A DNA stretch of 64,000 nucleotides from Bacteroidales bacterium (lineage in GTDB: Bacteria; Bacteroidota; Bacteroidia; Bacteroidales; CG2-30-32-10): NCBI GenBank assembly GCA_035353855.1, contig DAOQAK010000003.1, positions 1-64,000 of the forward strand, given 5' to 3'. The position numbers and the translations under genes are program-made. Positions 25,640 to 35,279 of this stretch are shown here, piece by piece; position 1 is the stretch's first letter, and each line of letters begins with the position of its first letter. Under the pieces are notes generated by a model that saw nothing but the letters and a program-made list of their open reading frames with translations, did not search any database and was not told the DNA's origin.

Positions 25640-27655
25640 CTAATATTTACTTATAATCTTTATTTCCGTTCTCCGATTTTTCTGCCTTCCCGCATCAGTT
25701 TTATTAGTAGCTACAGGTAAATCAAAACCATAGCCTTTCCATTTCATCCTATCCTTATTGATACCTTTCGAAACGAAATATTCGTAAACAACATTAGCTC
25801 TGTTATCCGATAACGTGTAATTATATTCTGCCGTACCTTTATTATCAGTATGACCTAAAATTTCAATTTTCAAAGAAGGATTAGCAGTAAGAAATTTCAC
25901 CCACTTATCCAGTTCAACTGTAGATTCAGATCTAAGATCATATTTGTCAAAATCAAAAAGGACATTATTCAGCACAATACGTTCACCAACCAAAATCTCT
26001 TTATCTTCAAAAAATATTTTATCACTTTTAATTCCATTCAAAGAAGTAAATTGGAATTTCTTCATGATAATGGCTTTATTTATTTCCGGGTCGGACAAAG
26101 TATCAGGAATATCAACCGTTTCTTCCTGGTCTAAGTACTTATCTGCTGTAACTTTCAGCCCATATGTTTTTCCTATAGGAAGCGAAACATAAAATTCTCC
26201 TGTGGTTTTTTCAGATGTAAAACTTGCAATTATATCTCCTGTTTTTTTATCTGTAATTTCAAGTTTTGCCTCTAAAGGTTTAAAAGAAATTTCGTCAAAA
26301 ACCAATCCTTTCAAATGTGCAACAAGTTTCTTAGGTGCAATAATACTAAGCTTATATATATCCTGATCTCCGTATCCACCTTCTTTAGCAGAAGAATAGT
26401 ATGCATGTTTTTCATCTTTTGTAGGGACATAGAACACATCATCATCTGTTGTATTTATTGGATACCCTAGGTTTTCGGGATTTGACCATAATCCATCATC
26501 AGATAGTGTTGATGTAAAAATATCAAATCCTCCCATACTTTCATGTCCCCTGGATGAAAAATAAAGGGTAACACCATCAGGAAGAATAAAAGGTGATTCC
26601 TCATCATACTCTGTATTTATTTTAGTTCCAAGATTAACGGCTTCAGACCATTTTCCGTTAGCCAGTTTTTCACATCTCCAAATATCACGGCCACCGAAGC
26701 CACCTTCTCTGTTACTTACAAAATATAGTGTGTTTCCATCCGGGCTAAGCGTAGCATGTGTTTCCCATGATTTTGAATTGATTTGCGATGGCAATCTTTC
26801 CGGTGCTGTCCAATTTCCATTTCTGATTTTACTGATATAAATATTCCCATCGCCTTTAACATCTTTATAAATAAATAACTGTTTTCCATCTGTTGATAAA
26901 CTTATTGATGCTTCATGACCGCTGCTATTAATATTTGCACCAATCTTCTTGACATTAACCCATTTATTTTCTTTTGAATCATAATTAGCAATATAAATGT
27001 CTTCAAAAAATTTTCCATCAGTATCTTTTTTCCCACCGGTCGAACCTTCTCTTCGCGATGTAAAGATTAATGTCGTTTCATCCAATGATATTACAGGGGA
27101 ATAATCCGGGAAAGGCCCATTAACCGGTTCTCCTACATTATCTATTTTAATATTAACAGGATTTGAAATAAGTTTTTTTGCATTATAACACATTTCAATT
27201 TGCCTGTTTGCATCTTTTAATAATTCCTCATCTTTCTCTGTAAGATAATATTTAAATTTTGAAAAATATTTTATTGCTTCATCCAGTTTATTATTTACCA
27301 TATATGCTCGTCCCAAATAATAAAATGCGAATACAGGTGCGGTAATGTCATCAGGAACTCCAATATAATCAAGCGAAACATTTTTAATCGATTTTTCAAG
27401 ATAAGGAATTGCTTTTGTTTTATCGTACATTGAATTAACGTAACATACACCAATATTAAAGCAAACATTTGGGTTGTCTGGAGTTAAAGTATCGAGGTAA
27501 AGAAAAATCGGAAGTGCATCAGGATAATTTTCATCGCTAATTAAACTTTCAGCCAATTTATATTTTGTTCTAAAAATTTCTGAAACCTGGGAATATCCTG
27601 AACTAAGAAAAATAAAATTGAGAATAAATAATAAGATTATACTTCTTTTCATCAT
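25640..27655 (-). CDS. PorE-like protein: TPR, PD40 beta-propeller, regulatory-like domain, OmpA domain
   Basis: 671 residues. Signal peptide (ending SSGYSQ, no lipobox Cys), TPR-type helices (about 25-165), a PD40/WD40-like propeller with repeated TLYFVSNREGGFGGRDIW- and SSRGHESMGG-type blades (about 185-435), a carboxypeptidase-regulatory-like domain (about 450-530) and a C-terminal OmpA peptidoglycan-binding domain (FDFDKYDLRSES, GHTDNKG, NRRTEIKI). This domain order is that of PorE, a T9SS component that binds peptidoglycan, but several Bacteroidota paralogues share it, so the symbol is withheld. A truncated paralogue lies 300 bp upstream. A TATATTTG box lies 68 bp before the start. Confidence 0.85.
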   Translation of the reverse strand: MMKRSIILLFILNFIFLSSGYSQVSEIFRTKYKLAESLISDENYPDALPIFLYLDTLTPDNPNVCFNIGVCYVNSMYDKTKAIPYLEKSIKNVSLDYIGVPDDITAPVFAFYYLGRAYMVNNKLDEAIKYFSKFKYYLTEKDEELLKDANRQIEMCYNAKKLISNPVNIKIDNVGEPVNGPFPDYSPVISLDETTLIFTSRREGSTGGKKDTDGKFFEDIYIANYDSKENKWVNVKKIGANINSSGHEASISLSTDGKQLFIYKDVKGDGNIYISKIRNGNWTAPERLPSQINSKSWETHATLSPDGNTLYFVSNREGGFGGRDIWRCEKLANGKWSEAVNLGTKINTEYDEESPFILPDGVTLYFSSRGHESMGGFDIFTSTLSDDGLWSNPENLGYPINTTDDDVFYVPTKDEKHAYYSSAKEGGYGDQDIYKLSIIAPKKLVAHLKGLVFDEISFKPLEAKLEITDKKTGDIIASFTSEKTTGEFYVSLPIGKTYGLKVTADKYLDQEETVDIPDTLSDPEINKAIIMKKFQFTSLNGIKSDKIFFEDKEILVGERIVLNNVLFDFDKYDLRSESTVELDKWVKFLTANPSLKIEILGHTDNKGTAEYNYTLSDNRANVVYEYFVSKGINKDRMKWKGYGFDLPVATNKTDAGRQKNRRTEIKIISKY

Positions 27656-27723
27656 GGTTACTAAAAATTTACTTTTACATGAATATTACATAGTTGAATA
27701 AAATTAAAACTCAACTGATGAAA

Positions 27724-27731
27724 CAAATATA
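27724..27731 (-). promoter_or_regulatory. TAnnTTTG -7 box for PorE-like gene
   Basis: On the minus strand TATATTTG, 68 bp upstream of the ATG at 27655; no TTG at -33. Confidence 0.4.
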
Positions 27732-27906
27732 CATTTTTTATCATTGTTGTCCGGTAAAAATATTATATATATTATCAAATAGTTATGGTATCAATTATTT
27801 CAATATTTATCGCCATCTACCTATCCAGCATATGCGTTGTCGGGAAATGAACACATGAACAAATTATAAAAAACAGTGAATAAACATGTATGTAATGGTA
27901 TCAAAT

Positions 27907-27932
27907 AAAAAAGGCGCAATTACGCCTTTTTT
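27907..27932. terminator. Intrinsic terminator between paralogues
   Basis: AAAAAAGGCG (27907-27916) and CGCCTTTTTT (27923-27932), a 10-bp stem with a 6-nt loop and U-runs on both strands. It lies 24 bp past the stop of the truncated paralogue, so the two minus-strand genes are transcribed separately. Confidence 0.85.
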
Positions 27933-27955
27933 ATCATTTTAATTCACGCGCATTT

Positions 27956-29290
27956 TTACTTATAATATATTATATAAATATCCTCGCTCCCTTGTCCCCC
28001 ATCTTTTGTAGATGAATAGAAAGCTTTAGACTCATCTGAAGAAGGGAAATAAAATAAATCGTCCTGAGGTGTGTTGATAGGATAACCAATATTTTCAGCA
28101 TCACCCCATAATCCTTCATCAGAAAGTGTTGAAAAGAAAACATCATACCCTCCCATTGTGTTGTGTCCTTGTGAACTAAAGTACAAAGTAGCTGCATCAT
28201 TTGAAATATATGGAGATTGATCATCATATGATGTATTTACCTGCGGTCCTAAATTTACAGGTTTACTCCAACTACCATCTGAAAGTTTTTCGCATACATA
28301 AATATCATAACCTCCATAACCACCTTCACGATTACTCGAAAAATACAATGTATTTCCATCAGGAGTGATTGATGCCGACTCCACTGCTTTTGAATTAACA
28401 CTCGGTCCAAGCTTTATAGGTTCAGTCCATTTCCCATCCTTATATGATATATTATATAATTCTTTTTTACCATTAATATTTTTTGAAATAAAAAATTCTT
28501 TTTTCCTTAACGATAATTTAGAAGAATATTCATTGCTTATGGTATTGAAATTATTGTCAATTTTCATTGGCTTAGCCCATTTTTGCCCTTCAAGCGTTGA
28601 TAAATAAAAAGTAGTATTATCCGCATTTTTTGTTTTTTCATTTTTATTAACCGTAGAATAAATCAATACCGAGTTATCGTTTGAAGCCATTATGGAACGA
28701 TCTGAATTTTCTGTATTAAACTCAGCACTTAGAATTTTTATTTGCGGATTAAGGCTTGATTTCATTAATTTACTTCCATTCTCACATATGCTGATATAAC
28801 GATCGATCATATTAATTTCAGTAATATCGTCAGCTGAAACATTTTCTTTATATTTTTCAAAAGTTTCTTTTGCTTTATCAAACATATACTCGTTATGGTA
28901 TGATTTTGCAAGATATAAAAGCGAAACAACGGGAGCTGTAGTTTCAGAATAATCGGATTTATAATTTTTATTGATATTTGCAACCGCTTTCTCGAAACAT
29001 TTGATAGCATTAGTTTTATCATCACTTATATTATAAATGCATAAACCCAATTTATAATTAATATTGGCATTTGAAGGCATAACCGAATCGATTTGCATAA
29101 AAAGTTTTAATGCTTCAGAATAGGATTGCATGCCCATATAACTCTCGGCTAACAAATACTTACTTTTTACAAACTGTTCAAGTTTTTCAGTATCTGAAGA
29201 ATCATTGGCTACCGGGTTCTTTATTATTATGGTAGTGCTAAATCCACTTAATGAAAAAAGCATCAGAATAATGATCATTTTTACCCTCAT
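27956..29290 (-). CDS. TPR plus PD40-propeller protein, paralogue lacking the OmpA half
   Basis: 444 residues from the ATG at 29290 (MRVKMIIILMLFSLSG, a signal peptide); the frame extends to 29410, but that adds an unlikely hydrophobic leader. Residues 45-190 are TPR-like and 215-444 PD40-like, closely matching the next gene down: SSNREGGYGGYDIYVCEKL and SSQGHNTMGGYDVF have counterparts there. It stops right after the last blade (GSEDIYIIYYK), exactly where the PorE-like protein enters its regulatory-like domain. So it lacks the peptidoglycan anchor. Probably a soluble periplasmic partner or a duplicated remnant. Confidence 0.8.
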   Translation of the reverse strand: MRVKMIIILMLFSLSGFSTTIIIKNPVANDSSDTEKLEQFVKSKYLLAESYMGMQSYSEALKLFMQIDSVMPSNANINYKLGLCIYNISDDKTNAIKCFEKAVANINKNYKSDYSETTAPVVSLLYLAKSYHNEYMFDKAKETFEKYKENVSADDITEINMIDRYISICENGSKLMKSSLNPQIKILSAEFNTENSDRSIMASNDNSVLIYSTVNKNEKTKNADNTTFYLSTLEGQKWAKPMKIDNNFNTISNEYSSKLSLRKKEFFISKNINGKKELYNISYKDGKWTEPIKLGPSVNSKAVESASITPDGNTLYFSSNREGGYGGYDIYVCEKLSDGSWSKPVNLGPQVNTSYDDQSPYISNDAATLYFSSQGHNTMGGYDVFFSTLSDEGLWGDAENIGYPINTPQDDLFYFPSSDESKAFYSSTKDGGQGSEDIYIIYYK

Positions 29291-29559
29291 AATTTTAAAT
29301 TTATATATTATTAAAATATTTAACTTTGTATACGAAATGAATCTAGTAAAGTTAATGAAATATATCAGTAAAATCAAGTATTTTAAGCATTTTGATTGGA
29401 TGATTTTCACACCATTATTTCAGGTTAAACCTAATAATGTATTAATTAATATAAATATATCAGTACTTTATTATATACATGAATAATTTAATCTATTTTT
29501 ATTAAAATAGCTAAACCAACTTTTTTCTTCAATAAGCTTTAAATTTCACGGGGTAGATA
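29291..29559. other. Divergent region before tatC
   Basis: TAACTTTG at 29321-29328 (+) fits the -7 box and would give tatC a leader of about 225 nt. CTATTTT (29493-29499) and AAAATAG (29504-29510) form a 7-bp inverted repeat 50 bp before tatC. A plus-strand frame here (to 29486) has poor composition and I do not call it. Confidence 0.3.
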
Positions 29560-30402
29560 ATGACAGAAAAACGAAAAAATAAAAAGGTTAAGAATAACGA
29601 AGAAATGTCATTTTGGGAACACCTGGAAATATTGCGCTGGCATTTCATCCGCTCTGTGATTGTAGTAAGTATTCTAACTATTGTTGCATTTATATATAAA
29701 GATATTATTTTTGATAAAATCATTCTTGCCCCGAAAGAACCTGATTTTATTACCAATAAGTTTTTCTGCTGGCTTGGTGCAAAAGTTAATATAGATTACT
29801 TATGCATTAACAATGTTTCACTTAGATTAATTAATACCGAAATGTCGGGACAATTTACCCTACATATATGGATATCCATAATTTCAGGATTGATTATTTC
29901 TATACCTTATATTTTATGGGAAATTTGGAGATTTGTTAAACCGGCATTAAACGAAAAGGAAAGAAAATATTCTTCAGGGTTTGTATTTATTACCTCTTTT
30001 CTGTTTTTATCCGGGGTAGTTTTCAGTTACTATATAATTGTTCCCCTAACTGTCAATTTTTTTGTAACTTATAGTGTAAGTAATATTGTGGAAAATTATA
30101 TTTCTCTTAGTTCTTATATCAATACCATTTCTTCATTATGTTTTGCAACTGGACTGGTTTTTCTTTTTCCGGTTCTTGTTTATTTCCTTACTAGGATAGG
30201 AATCCTGGCTCCATCGTTTCTTTCACGTAACAGAAAATATATAATTGTAATTATACTAATAATTGCAGCAATTATAACTCCTCCTGATGTTTTCAGTCAA
30301 ATTATGGTAACCATACCATTATATGCCTTGTATGAATTAAGTATATTTATTTCCAAATCCGTGTACAAAAGAATAAAAAAGCAAGAAACAGTAACCAACT
30401 AA
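29560..30402 (+). CDS. tatC: Sec-independent protein translocase TatC
   Basis: 280 residues with six membrane helices. The N-terminal MSFWEHLEILRWHFIRS is the TatC signature that contacts the twin-arginine signal, with PxxxxEIWRFVKPALNEKERK in the first loop and a conserved FLSGVVFSYYIIVPLT. TatC forms the receptor of the Tat pathway for folded proteins. No tatA or tatB is adjacent, which differs from many genomes. An insertion at about 60-95 lengthens the first periplasmic loop compared with E. coli TatC, common in Bacteroidota. Confidence 0.93.
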   Translation: MTEKRKNKKVKNNEEMSFWEHLEILRWHFIRSVIVVSILTIVAFIYKDIIFDKIILAPKEPDFITNKFFCWLGAKVNIDYLCINNVSLRLINTEMSGQFTLHIWISIISGLIISIPYILWEIWRFVKPALNEKERKYSSGFVFITSFLFLSGVVFSYYIIVPLTVNFFVTYSVSNIVENYISLSSYINTISSLCFATGLVFLFPVLVYFLTRIGILAPSFLSRNRKYIIVIILIIAAIITPPDVFSQIMVTIPLYALYELSIFISKSVYKRIKKQETVTN

Positions 30403-30426
30403 AAAAGACCATTAAATATTATGGGA

Positions 30427-33400
30427 TTATTTTAATATTATTTTTTGAGTATAATATTTATCATCCTTTTTCAAAACGATGAAATACATTCCTACACTTA
30501 GATTTGAAGCATTTAATTTGATTTGATTAAATCCTTTTTCTGACATTCTGTTATCCATTCCAAGAACATTCTTTTCCATTACATTATATACAGAAACAGA
30601 ATAATAATCTTCTTCTGATGTATTATAATTTATTATAATGTTTTTATATTCATCTTCATATGCATTAAAGAAAATATTTTCTTCTTCATAGTCACACATT
30701 ACATTTACCGGTGTAAAATATTCATATTGCCCATCATAATCTGTTTGTTTCAAACGATAATATGTAGGACTCGTACCTTTAATACTTTCTATATACGGGT
30801 TTTCATCATAAACAGAGTAATTTAAAATCGAATTACTGTTGCCCGCACCTTTAACAGTAGTAACACTTTCCCAATTTTCAGCATCACGACTTTTTTCAAT
30901 GGTAAAGTAATCATTATTAATTTCACTGGATGTTGACCAGTTTAGTTTAATTTTGTTGTTATTGCAGACAGCAGAAAATTTATTTAATTGAATTGGAAGA
31001 GGCGAACTCCCTAAAACTAGTATATACGGAGCGGAAGAAAATTCTGTTAACCCTGTAGCTGTGACAGAACCGGTAGCACTGGTTACTCCTAATGTACCCG
31101 TTGAAGTATATGTTCCAATTGCGCCCCCTTTTCCATCATTCCATCCACTGCCATTCCATTGCTGTGCTGCTATAGTTGTTGTTGGACCGCTTGTAGTATT
31201 TTCTGAACCACAATATGTAAATGTAACATTAGCACTTGTTGAAGCTGAAGAACCAATACTCCACCATCTATCTATTGCTGATGATATTGAACCATCGATA
31301 TAAGTTCCATGTACATACATGTTTGTTACACCAGTTGCCCACGGTTGATTACAGGTTCCCGCAGTACCGCTAGGGGAAGAGCAACTATTAGAAGTAACTC
31401 TAGTAGATATTGATATATTTGCTGTACCTGAAGCTTTATTAAATGTTACCGGAATATATGTTCCATCAGTTGTCCCAAAAGGAAAAACATAATTTCCATT
31501 TGTTGCACCACAATTCCATTTTAGAATACTTGTGTTTGTTGCATTATTTAATTCGCTGACAATGTATCCTGTTTGTGTTGTACCATTTCTTGCAATTGCT
31601 CCTATTGCAAAACTTGAAACAGTTAATGTATAACTATTAAGTTTCAATGCGCCCAGAGTTAATGTAACCACATCTGATACACTTGTTGCAATTCCTAAGC
31701 TAACACCATTTGAAGCACCACTTGAATTATTAATTGTCAAATCATAAAAAGTACTGGAACTTGTTCCCCCAAGTGATTGTGCTGATGAACCATTAAAAGT
31801 TACAGTACCCGAATTATGTGTAAATGTTGAATTATTTGTAAAATTTCCGGCAAGGCTCATTGTACCAGAAGTTGAAGTTAAAGTACCGGCGCTTATTGTT
31901 AAACTTTTAATTGTAACTGCATTGCTACCAAAACTTAATGTTCCATTTCCTAATTTTGTTATACTTTTAGTATAATCACTTATGATTCCGCCAATAGTAA
32001 GAGTTTTAGCACTAGTTGTTATTTGTCTATCGGCACTTAAAGTAACATTACCTGTTCCTAAATTTAAATCATTAGAACCAGTGAAAGTAAAATCAGCATT
32101 TAATGCTAATGGATTATTACTTGTATTTGTAATTGCTCCACCGGAAGTATTATCAATGGTACCTCCTGCAATTGTAAAAGTACCATTAGAAGCACCCAAT
32201 GCCTTAGCATTATTTATATATAAAGTTCCACTGTTTAAGGTAACTCCACCTTTAAAGGTATTAGCCTGATCTAATCGAAGAGTTCCTGTTCCACTATATA
32301 TTATTCCACCATTAGTATTACCCCAAACACCGGTTTGAATAATATCGCCACTACCATTCAGTGTAGCAGTATAATTATTATCATTAACTATTGCAAAACT
32401 TAATTGTGTGGCACCACCTGATGCCGGATCATTTACTGTAAATGTTGGCGAAGCTGCATTAAAATTAGTAGCCCCACTAAATGTAAGGCCGGCTGTTCCA
32501 CTATTTACATTACTGCCTCCAGTAATCGTTAATGTATTGTTTCCAATATCGAGCGTTCCTAATGTATAAATATTACCTGCTGTACTTGATACAGTTACAT
32601 CGGTTATAATTTGTGAACTAGCAGAAACCGTTGTGTTACGCCCAAAATTTAATGGCGAACCACTTGCATTAGTAAGTTTTAATATTCCTCCATTTAGAAT
32701 TAGTTTTGCATTTCCAGTTCCAAGGGCTTGAGCATCTGATTTTGCAATAACCATTCCACTATTCACAGTAACATCTCCTTTAAATGTATTTGTCTGGTTT
32801 AATGTTAAAGTACCTGTTCCGCTATATGTTATTCCTCCATTATTATTTCCCCAATAATCGGTTTGTATCACATTCCCATTTCCATTAATGGTTGTAGTAC
32901 GATTATTATCATCAACATGAGCAAAACTTAGTTGAGTTGTTCCGCCTGATGCCGGATTATTTACAGTAAAAGTAGGAGATGCAGCAGAAACAGATGTCTT
33001 CCCGCTAAATGTAATTCCAGCAGTACCACTGTTTACATTACTTCCACCAGAAATTGTTAAAGTGTTATTCCCAATATCTAAAGTACCTAAAGTATATGTA
33101 TTTCCGGCTCCAGAGGCATTAACATCGGTTATTATTTGTGAACTGGAACTAACTGTTATATTATTACCAAAATTAATATTACTACCGCTTGCATTTGTTA
33201 GTTTTAGTGTTCCTCCATTTAATGTCAAGGTTCCTGTTCCAAGTGCAGAAGAACTCGATGTTGCTATTAAAGTCCCCGCATTATCTGATGTTCCTGAGTT
33301 ATAAGTATTATTACCTGATAATGTCCAGGTTCCATTTCCATTTTTTGTAACAGTTCCTCCATTAGTAAGTGAAATAATACCACTTTCTACTCCGCTCCCT

Positions 33401-34197
33401 GTTCCTGTAAGAATTACATTATAACCACTATTACTCTGTTCTGTTATCCCCCCAGATAATGTCAATGTGCCAGTACCAGAAGCATCAATAGTTTGCGTGG
33501 CTGAAGTATAAATATTAATAACACGATTTGATGAAGATCCTGATCCAGTATATTTGAGTGTAGCTACTGCACCATTGTATCCCATTTGAATTGTTCCATT
33601 AGCTACAGAAGTCGGGGCTCCCAACGAACTGGCTCCTCCGTTTACATTAGCTAAAGAAGTTATTTCAACAGTACCATCATCAATCCAGGTAACACCAGTA
33701 TAATCACTTGAATTAGATGACAAAGTCAGCGTTCCTGTTCCTTCTTTCCAAAGCCAGCTTGAAGCACCGCTTATTGCACCCGAAATAGTTAAATTACCGG
33801 TATTATTAATAATCACCCTAGCAGCTTTAAAAGCAATTTTACAAGATATCGTATTAGTAGTACCTGCTGCTGTTGTTATACAATTTGTATATGGTGACCA
33901 TAACCCCGCAGATTGATGAATGGTTAATGTATATGATGAACCTGCGATTGTACTACCATCTCCCATAGCTGAAATTTTATTACAATCACCCGCAACATCC
34001 ATGGTAACTGTTACACTGGCATTTAATGTAATATTGTCATATTGGCTAATATGCCCACCAAAGCCGCTACCACCAGTAATAGTGCTCCAATTTGCACTAC
34101 TACTTATAGTAACATTATTTGCCTTAATATTCGAAAATATAAGCAAAAAAATAACTAAAACAAAAATGTAAAATTTATATTTATTTATTTTATTCAT
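30427..34197 (-). CDS. Giant autotransporter-type beta-strand repeat protein with T9SS sorting domain
   Basis: 1256 residues. Signal peptide to about 26, then a long right-handed beta-helix of S/T/N/G-rich strands with autotransporter-associated repeats (TGTLTLNGGTLKLTNASGS, GTWTLSGNNTYNSGT). Two blocks of about 170 residues, roughly 318-490 and 495-665, are near copies (shared QIITDV, YTLGTLDIGNNTLTI, GGSNVNSGTAG). From about 1060 a fibronectin-like segment (KLNWSTSSEINNDYF) precedes a C-terminal T9SS type A domain ending MYFIVLKKDDKYYTQKIILK. It is a surface-exposed adhesin or S-layer-like protein by inference. It has the best promoter match in the window. Confidence 0.85.
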   Translation of the reverse strand: MNKINKYKFYIFVLVIFLLIFSNIKANNVTISSSANWSTITGGSGFGGHISQYDNITLNASVTVTMDVAGDCNKISAMGDGSTIAGSSYTLTIHQSAGLWSPYTNCITTAAGTTNTISCKIAFKAARVIINNTGNLTISGAISGASSWLWKEGTGTLTLSSNSSDYTGVTWIDDGTVEITSLANVNGGASSLGAPTSVANGTIQMGYNGAVATLKYTGSGSSSNRVINIYTSATQTIDASGTGTLTLSGGITEQSNSGYNVILTGTGSGVESGIISLTNGGTVTKNGNGTWTLSGNNTYNSGTSDNAGTLIATSSSSALGTGTLTLNGGTLKLTNASGSNINFGNNITVSSSSQIITDVNASGAGNTYTLGTLDIGNNTLTISGGSNVNSGTAGITFSGKTSVSAASPTFTVNNPASGGTTQLSFAHVDDNNRTTTINGNGNVIQTDYWGNNNGGITYSGTGTLTLNQTNTFKGDVTVNSGMVIAKSDAQALGTGNAKLILNGGILKLTNASGSPLNFGRNTTVSASSQIITDVTVSSTAGNIYTLGTLDIGNNTLTITGGSNVNSGTAGLTFSGATNFNAASPTFTVNDPASGGATQLSFAIVNDNNYTATLNGSGDIIQTGVWGNTNGGIIYSGTGTLRLDQANTFKGGVTLNSGTLYINNAKALGASNGTFTIAGGTIDNTSGGAITNTSNNPLALNADFTFTGSNDLNLGTGNVTLSADRQITTSAKTLTIGGIISDYTKSITKLGNGTLSFGSNAVTIKSLTISAGTLTSTSGTMSLAGNFTNNSTFTHNSGTVTFNGSSAQSLGGTSSSTFYDLTINNSSGASNGVSLGIATSVSDVVTLTLGALKLNSYTLTVSSFAIGAIARNGTTQTGYIVSELNNATNTSILKWNCGATNGNYVFPFGTTDGTYIPVTFNKASGTANISISTRVTSNSCSSPSGTAGTCNQPWATGVTNMYVHGTYIDGSISSAIDRWWSIGSSASTSANVTFTYCGSENTTSGPTTTIAAQQWNGSGWNDGKGGAIGTYTSTGTLGVTSATGSVTATGLTEFSSAPYILVLGSSPLPIQLNKFSAVCNNNKIKLNWSTSSEINNDYFTIEKSRDAENWESVTTVKGAGNSNSILNYSVYDENPYIESIKGTSPTYYRLKQTDYDGQYEYFTPVNVMCDYEEENIFFNAYEDEYKNIIINYNTSEEDYYSVSVYNVMEKNVLGMDNRMSEKGFNQIKLNASNLSVGMYFIVLKKDDKYYTQKIILK
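32210..33250 (-). repeat. Internal duplication of about 170 codons inside the adhesin gene
   Basis: Two consecutive blocks of just over 500 bp encode near-identical beta-helix stretches. Shared DNA words are long, for example the segment around 32510-32560 against that around 33040-33090. Boundaries are estimated from the translation. Confidence 0.7.
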
Positions 34198-34250
34198 ATA
34201 CTGCTTTAAGTATCTTATAGTAGAATATATAATGTATCTTTTTACCTATA

Positions 34251-34281
34251 CAAATATACCTAAACAATTTTTCTTTGTCAA
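34251..34281 (-). promoter_or_regulatory. Bacteroidota promoter (-33 TTG, -7 TATATTTG) of adhesin gene
   Basis: On the minus strand a TTG at 34281-34279, 20 bp, then TATATTTG at 34258-34251, which ends 53 bp before the ATG. Both boxes and the spacing fit the sigma-ABfr consensus. Confidence 0.6.
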
Positions 34282-34514
34282 TAAGGGATACACGTAGATT
34301 TATATAAGTAATATTATATATTCTTAGAAGAAAAATATTTTATAGAACATAAAATCAATTTTATATTGTTTATGTAATAATTCACAGTATCTTTTTCAAG
34401 TTTCAATATATTAAAAAATAAATGTTAAATTTCTGATAATTTTTACGAACAGATGTTCAAAAAAGTTAATATGCTATATTTTAACAACTTAGAATACCGA
34501 GAAAATCATTGTAT
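34282..34514. other. AT-rich intergenic region
   Basis: Between the adhesin promoter and the esterase stop codon I see no gene, RNA or convincing hairpin. Nothing else is called here. Confidence 0.4.
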
Positions 34515-35276
34515 TTAAATGAAGTTTATTATTTCATTAAATAATTCATCCTGCTTTTCGGCATGAACCCAATGTGAAGCTTCTGGAATATGAGAAAATA
34601 TAGAACAAGGAAAGATTTTTTGGATTTCGGGCATATCATTTTCTGAAAGATAATCGGAATTTCCAGCAGCGATAAATAATGCTTCAACCTCAGAAGAACC
34701 TTTATCTTCAATGCTTTTAAAAATATTATGCAGGTTATTTTTTAAAGCTGGAAGATTCAATTTCCAGGAAAAAATATTATCTGAATTTCTCCTGATATTT
34801 TTCAAAATCAGTTCTAGAACATTTTTCTGATTAATTTTTTCAGAAAGTTTCGCTTCAATTTCATTTCTCGATTTCATTTCAGAAATATATAAACCGAGCA
34901 TGGCATCCATTAATTCCAGATTGTATTTTGGGAAATTTTTTATTCCAATATCAATAATAACCATTCGCTTAATTAATTCCGGGTATCTCAATGCAAATTT
35001 CATGGCAATCAATCCACCCATCGAATGACCAATAATTAAAGAGTTTTCAAGATTATGCTCTTTAATAAATTCGTGCAAATCATTCACCAGCACTTCATAA
35101 TTAAATTCTTCGGAATGTGGCGACCTGCCATGATTACGCAGATCAGGTATAAATACGGAATATTTTTTTTCAGAAAGTTTTTTTGCAAAAGGTACCCAAT
35201 TATCCGACAATCCGAATAACCCATGTAAAATCAGTACAGGCTCGCCTTCACCAAAATGCCGGAAAAACATTTCCAT
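34515..35276 (-). CDS. Alpha/beta hydrolase (YbfF-type esterase)
   Basis: 253 residues, a complete alpha/beta-hydrolase fold. Oxyanion region LHGLFG (17-22), nucleophile elbow GHSMGG with Ser85, and the catalytic His235 in EASHWVH. DLRNHGRSPHSE is the conserved loop of YbfF-like acyl esterases. Cytoplasmic, no signal peptide. Substrate unknown; relatives hydrolyse short or medium acyl esters or thioesters. It starts 3 bp after pdxJ and is co-transcribed with it, an arrangement I recall from other Bacteroidota. Confidence 0.87.
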   Translation of the reverse strand: MEMFFRHFGEGEPVLILHGLFGLSDNWVPFAKKLSEKKYSVFIPDLRNHGRSPHSEEFNYEVLVNDLHEFIKEHNLENSLIIGHSMGGLIAMKFALRYPELIKRMVIIDIGIKNFPKYNLELMDAMLGLYISEMKSRNEIEAKLSEKINQKNVLELILKNIRRNSDNIFSWKLNLPALKNNLHNIFKSIEDKGSSEVEALFIAAGNSDYLSENDMPEIQKIFPCSIFSHIPEASHWVHAEKQDELFNEIINFI

Positions 35277-35279
35277 ATT

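Noticed and set aside
29205..29486. 93-codon frame upstream of tatC
   Set aside because: Starts inside the minus-strand paralogue gene and has biased AT-driven composition; no family.
31061..32269. Open frames opposite the adhesin gene
   Set aside because: Antisense frames in a repetitive Ser/Thr/Gly-rich gene; Pro/Val-rich products without family features.
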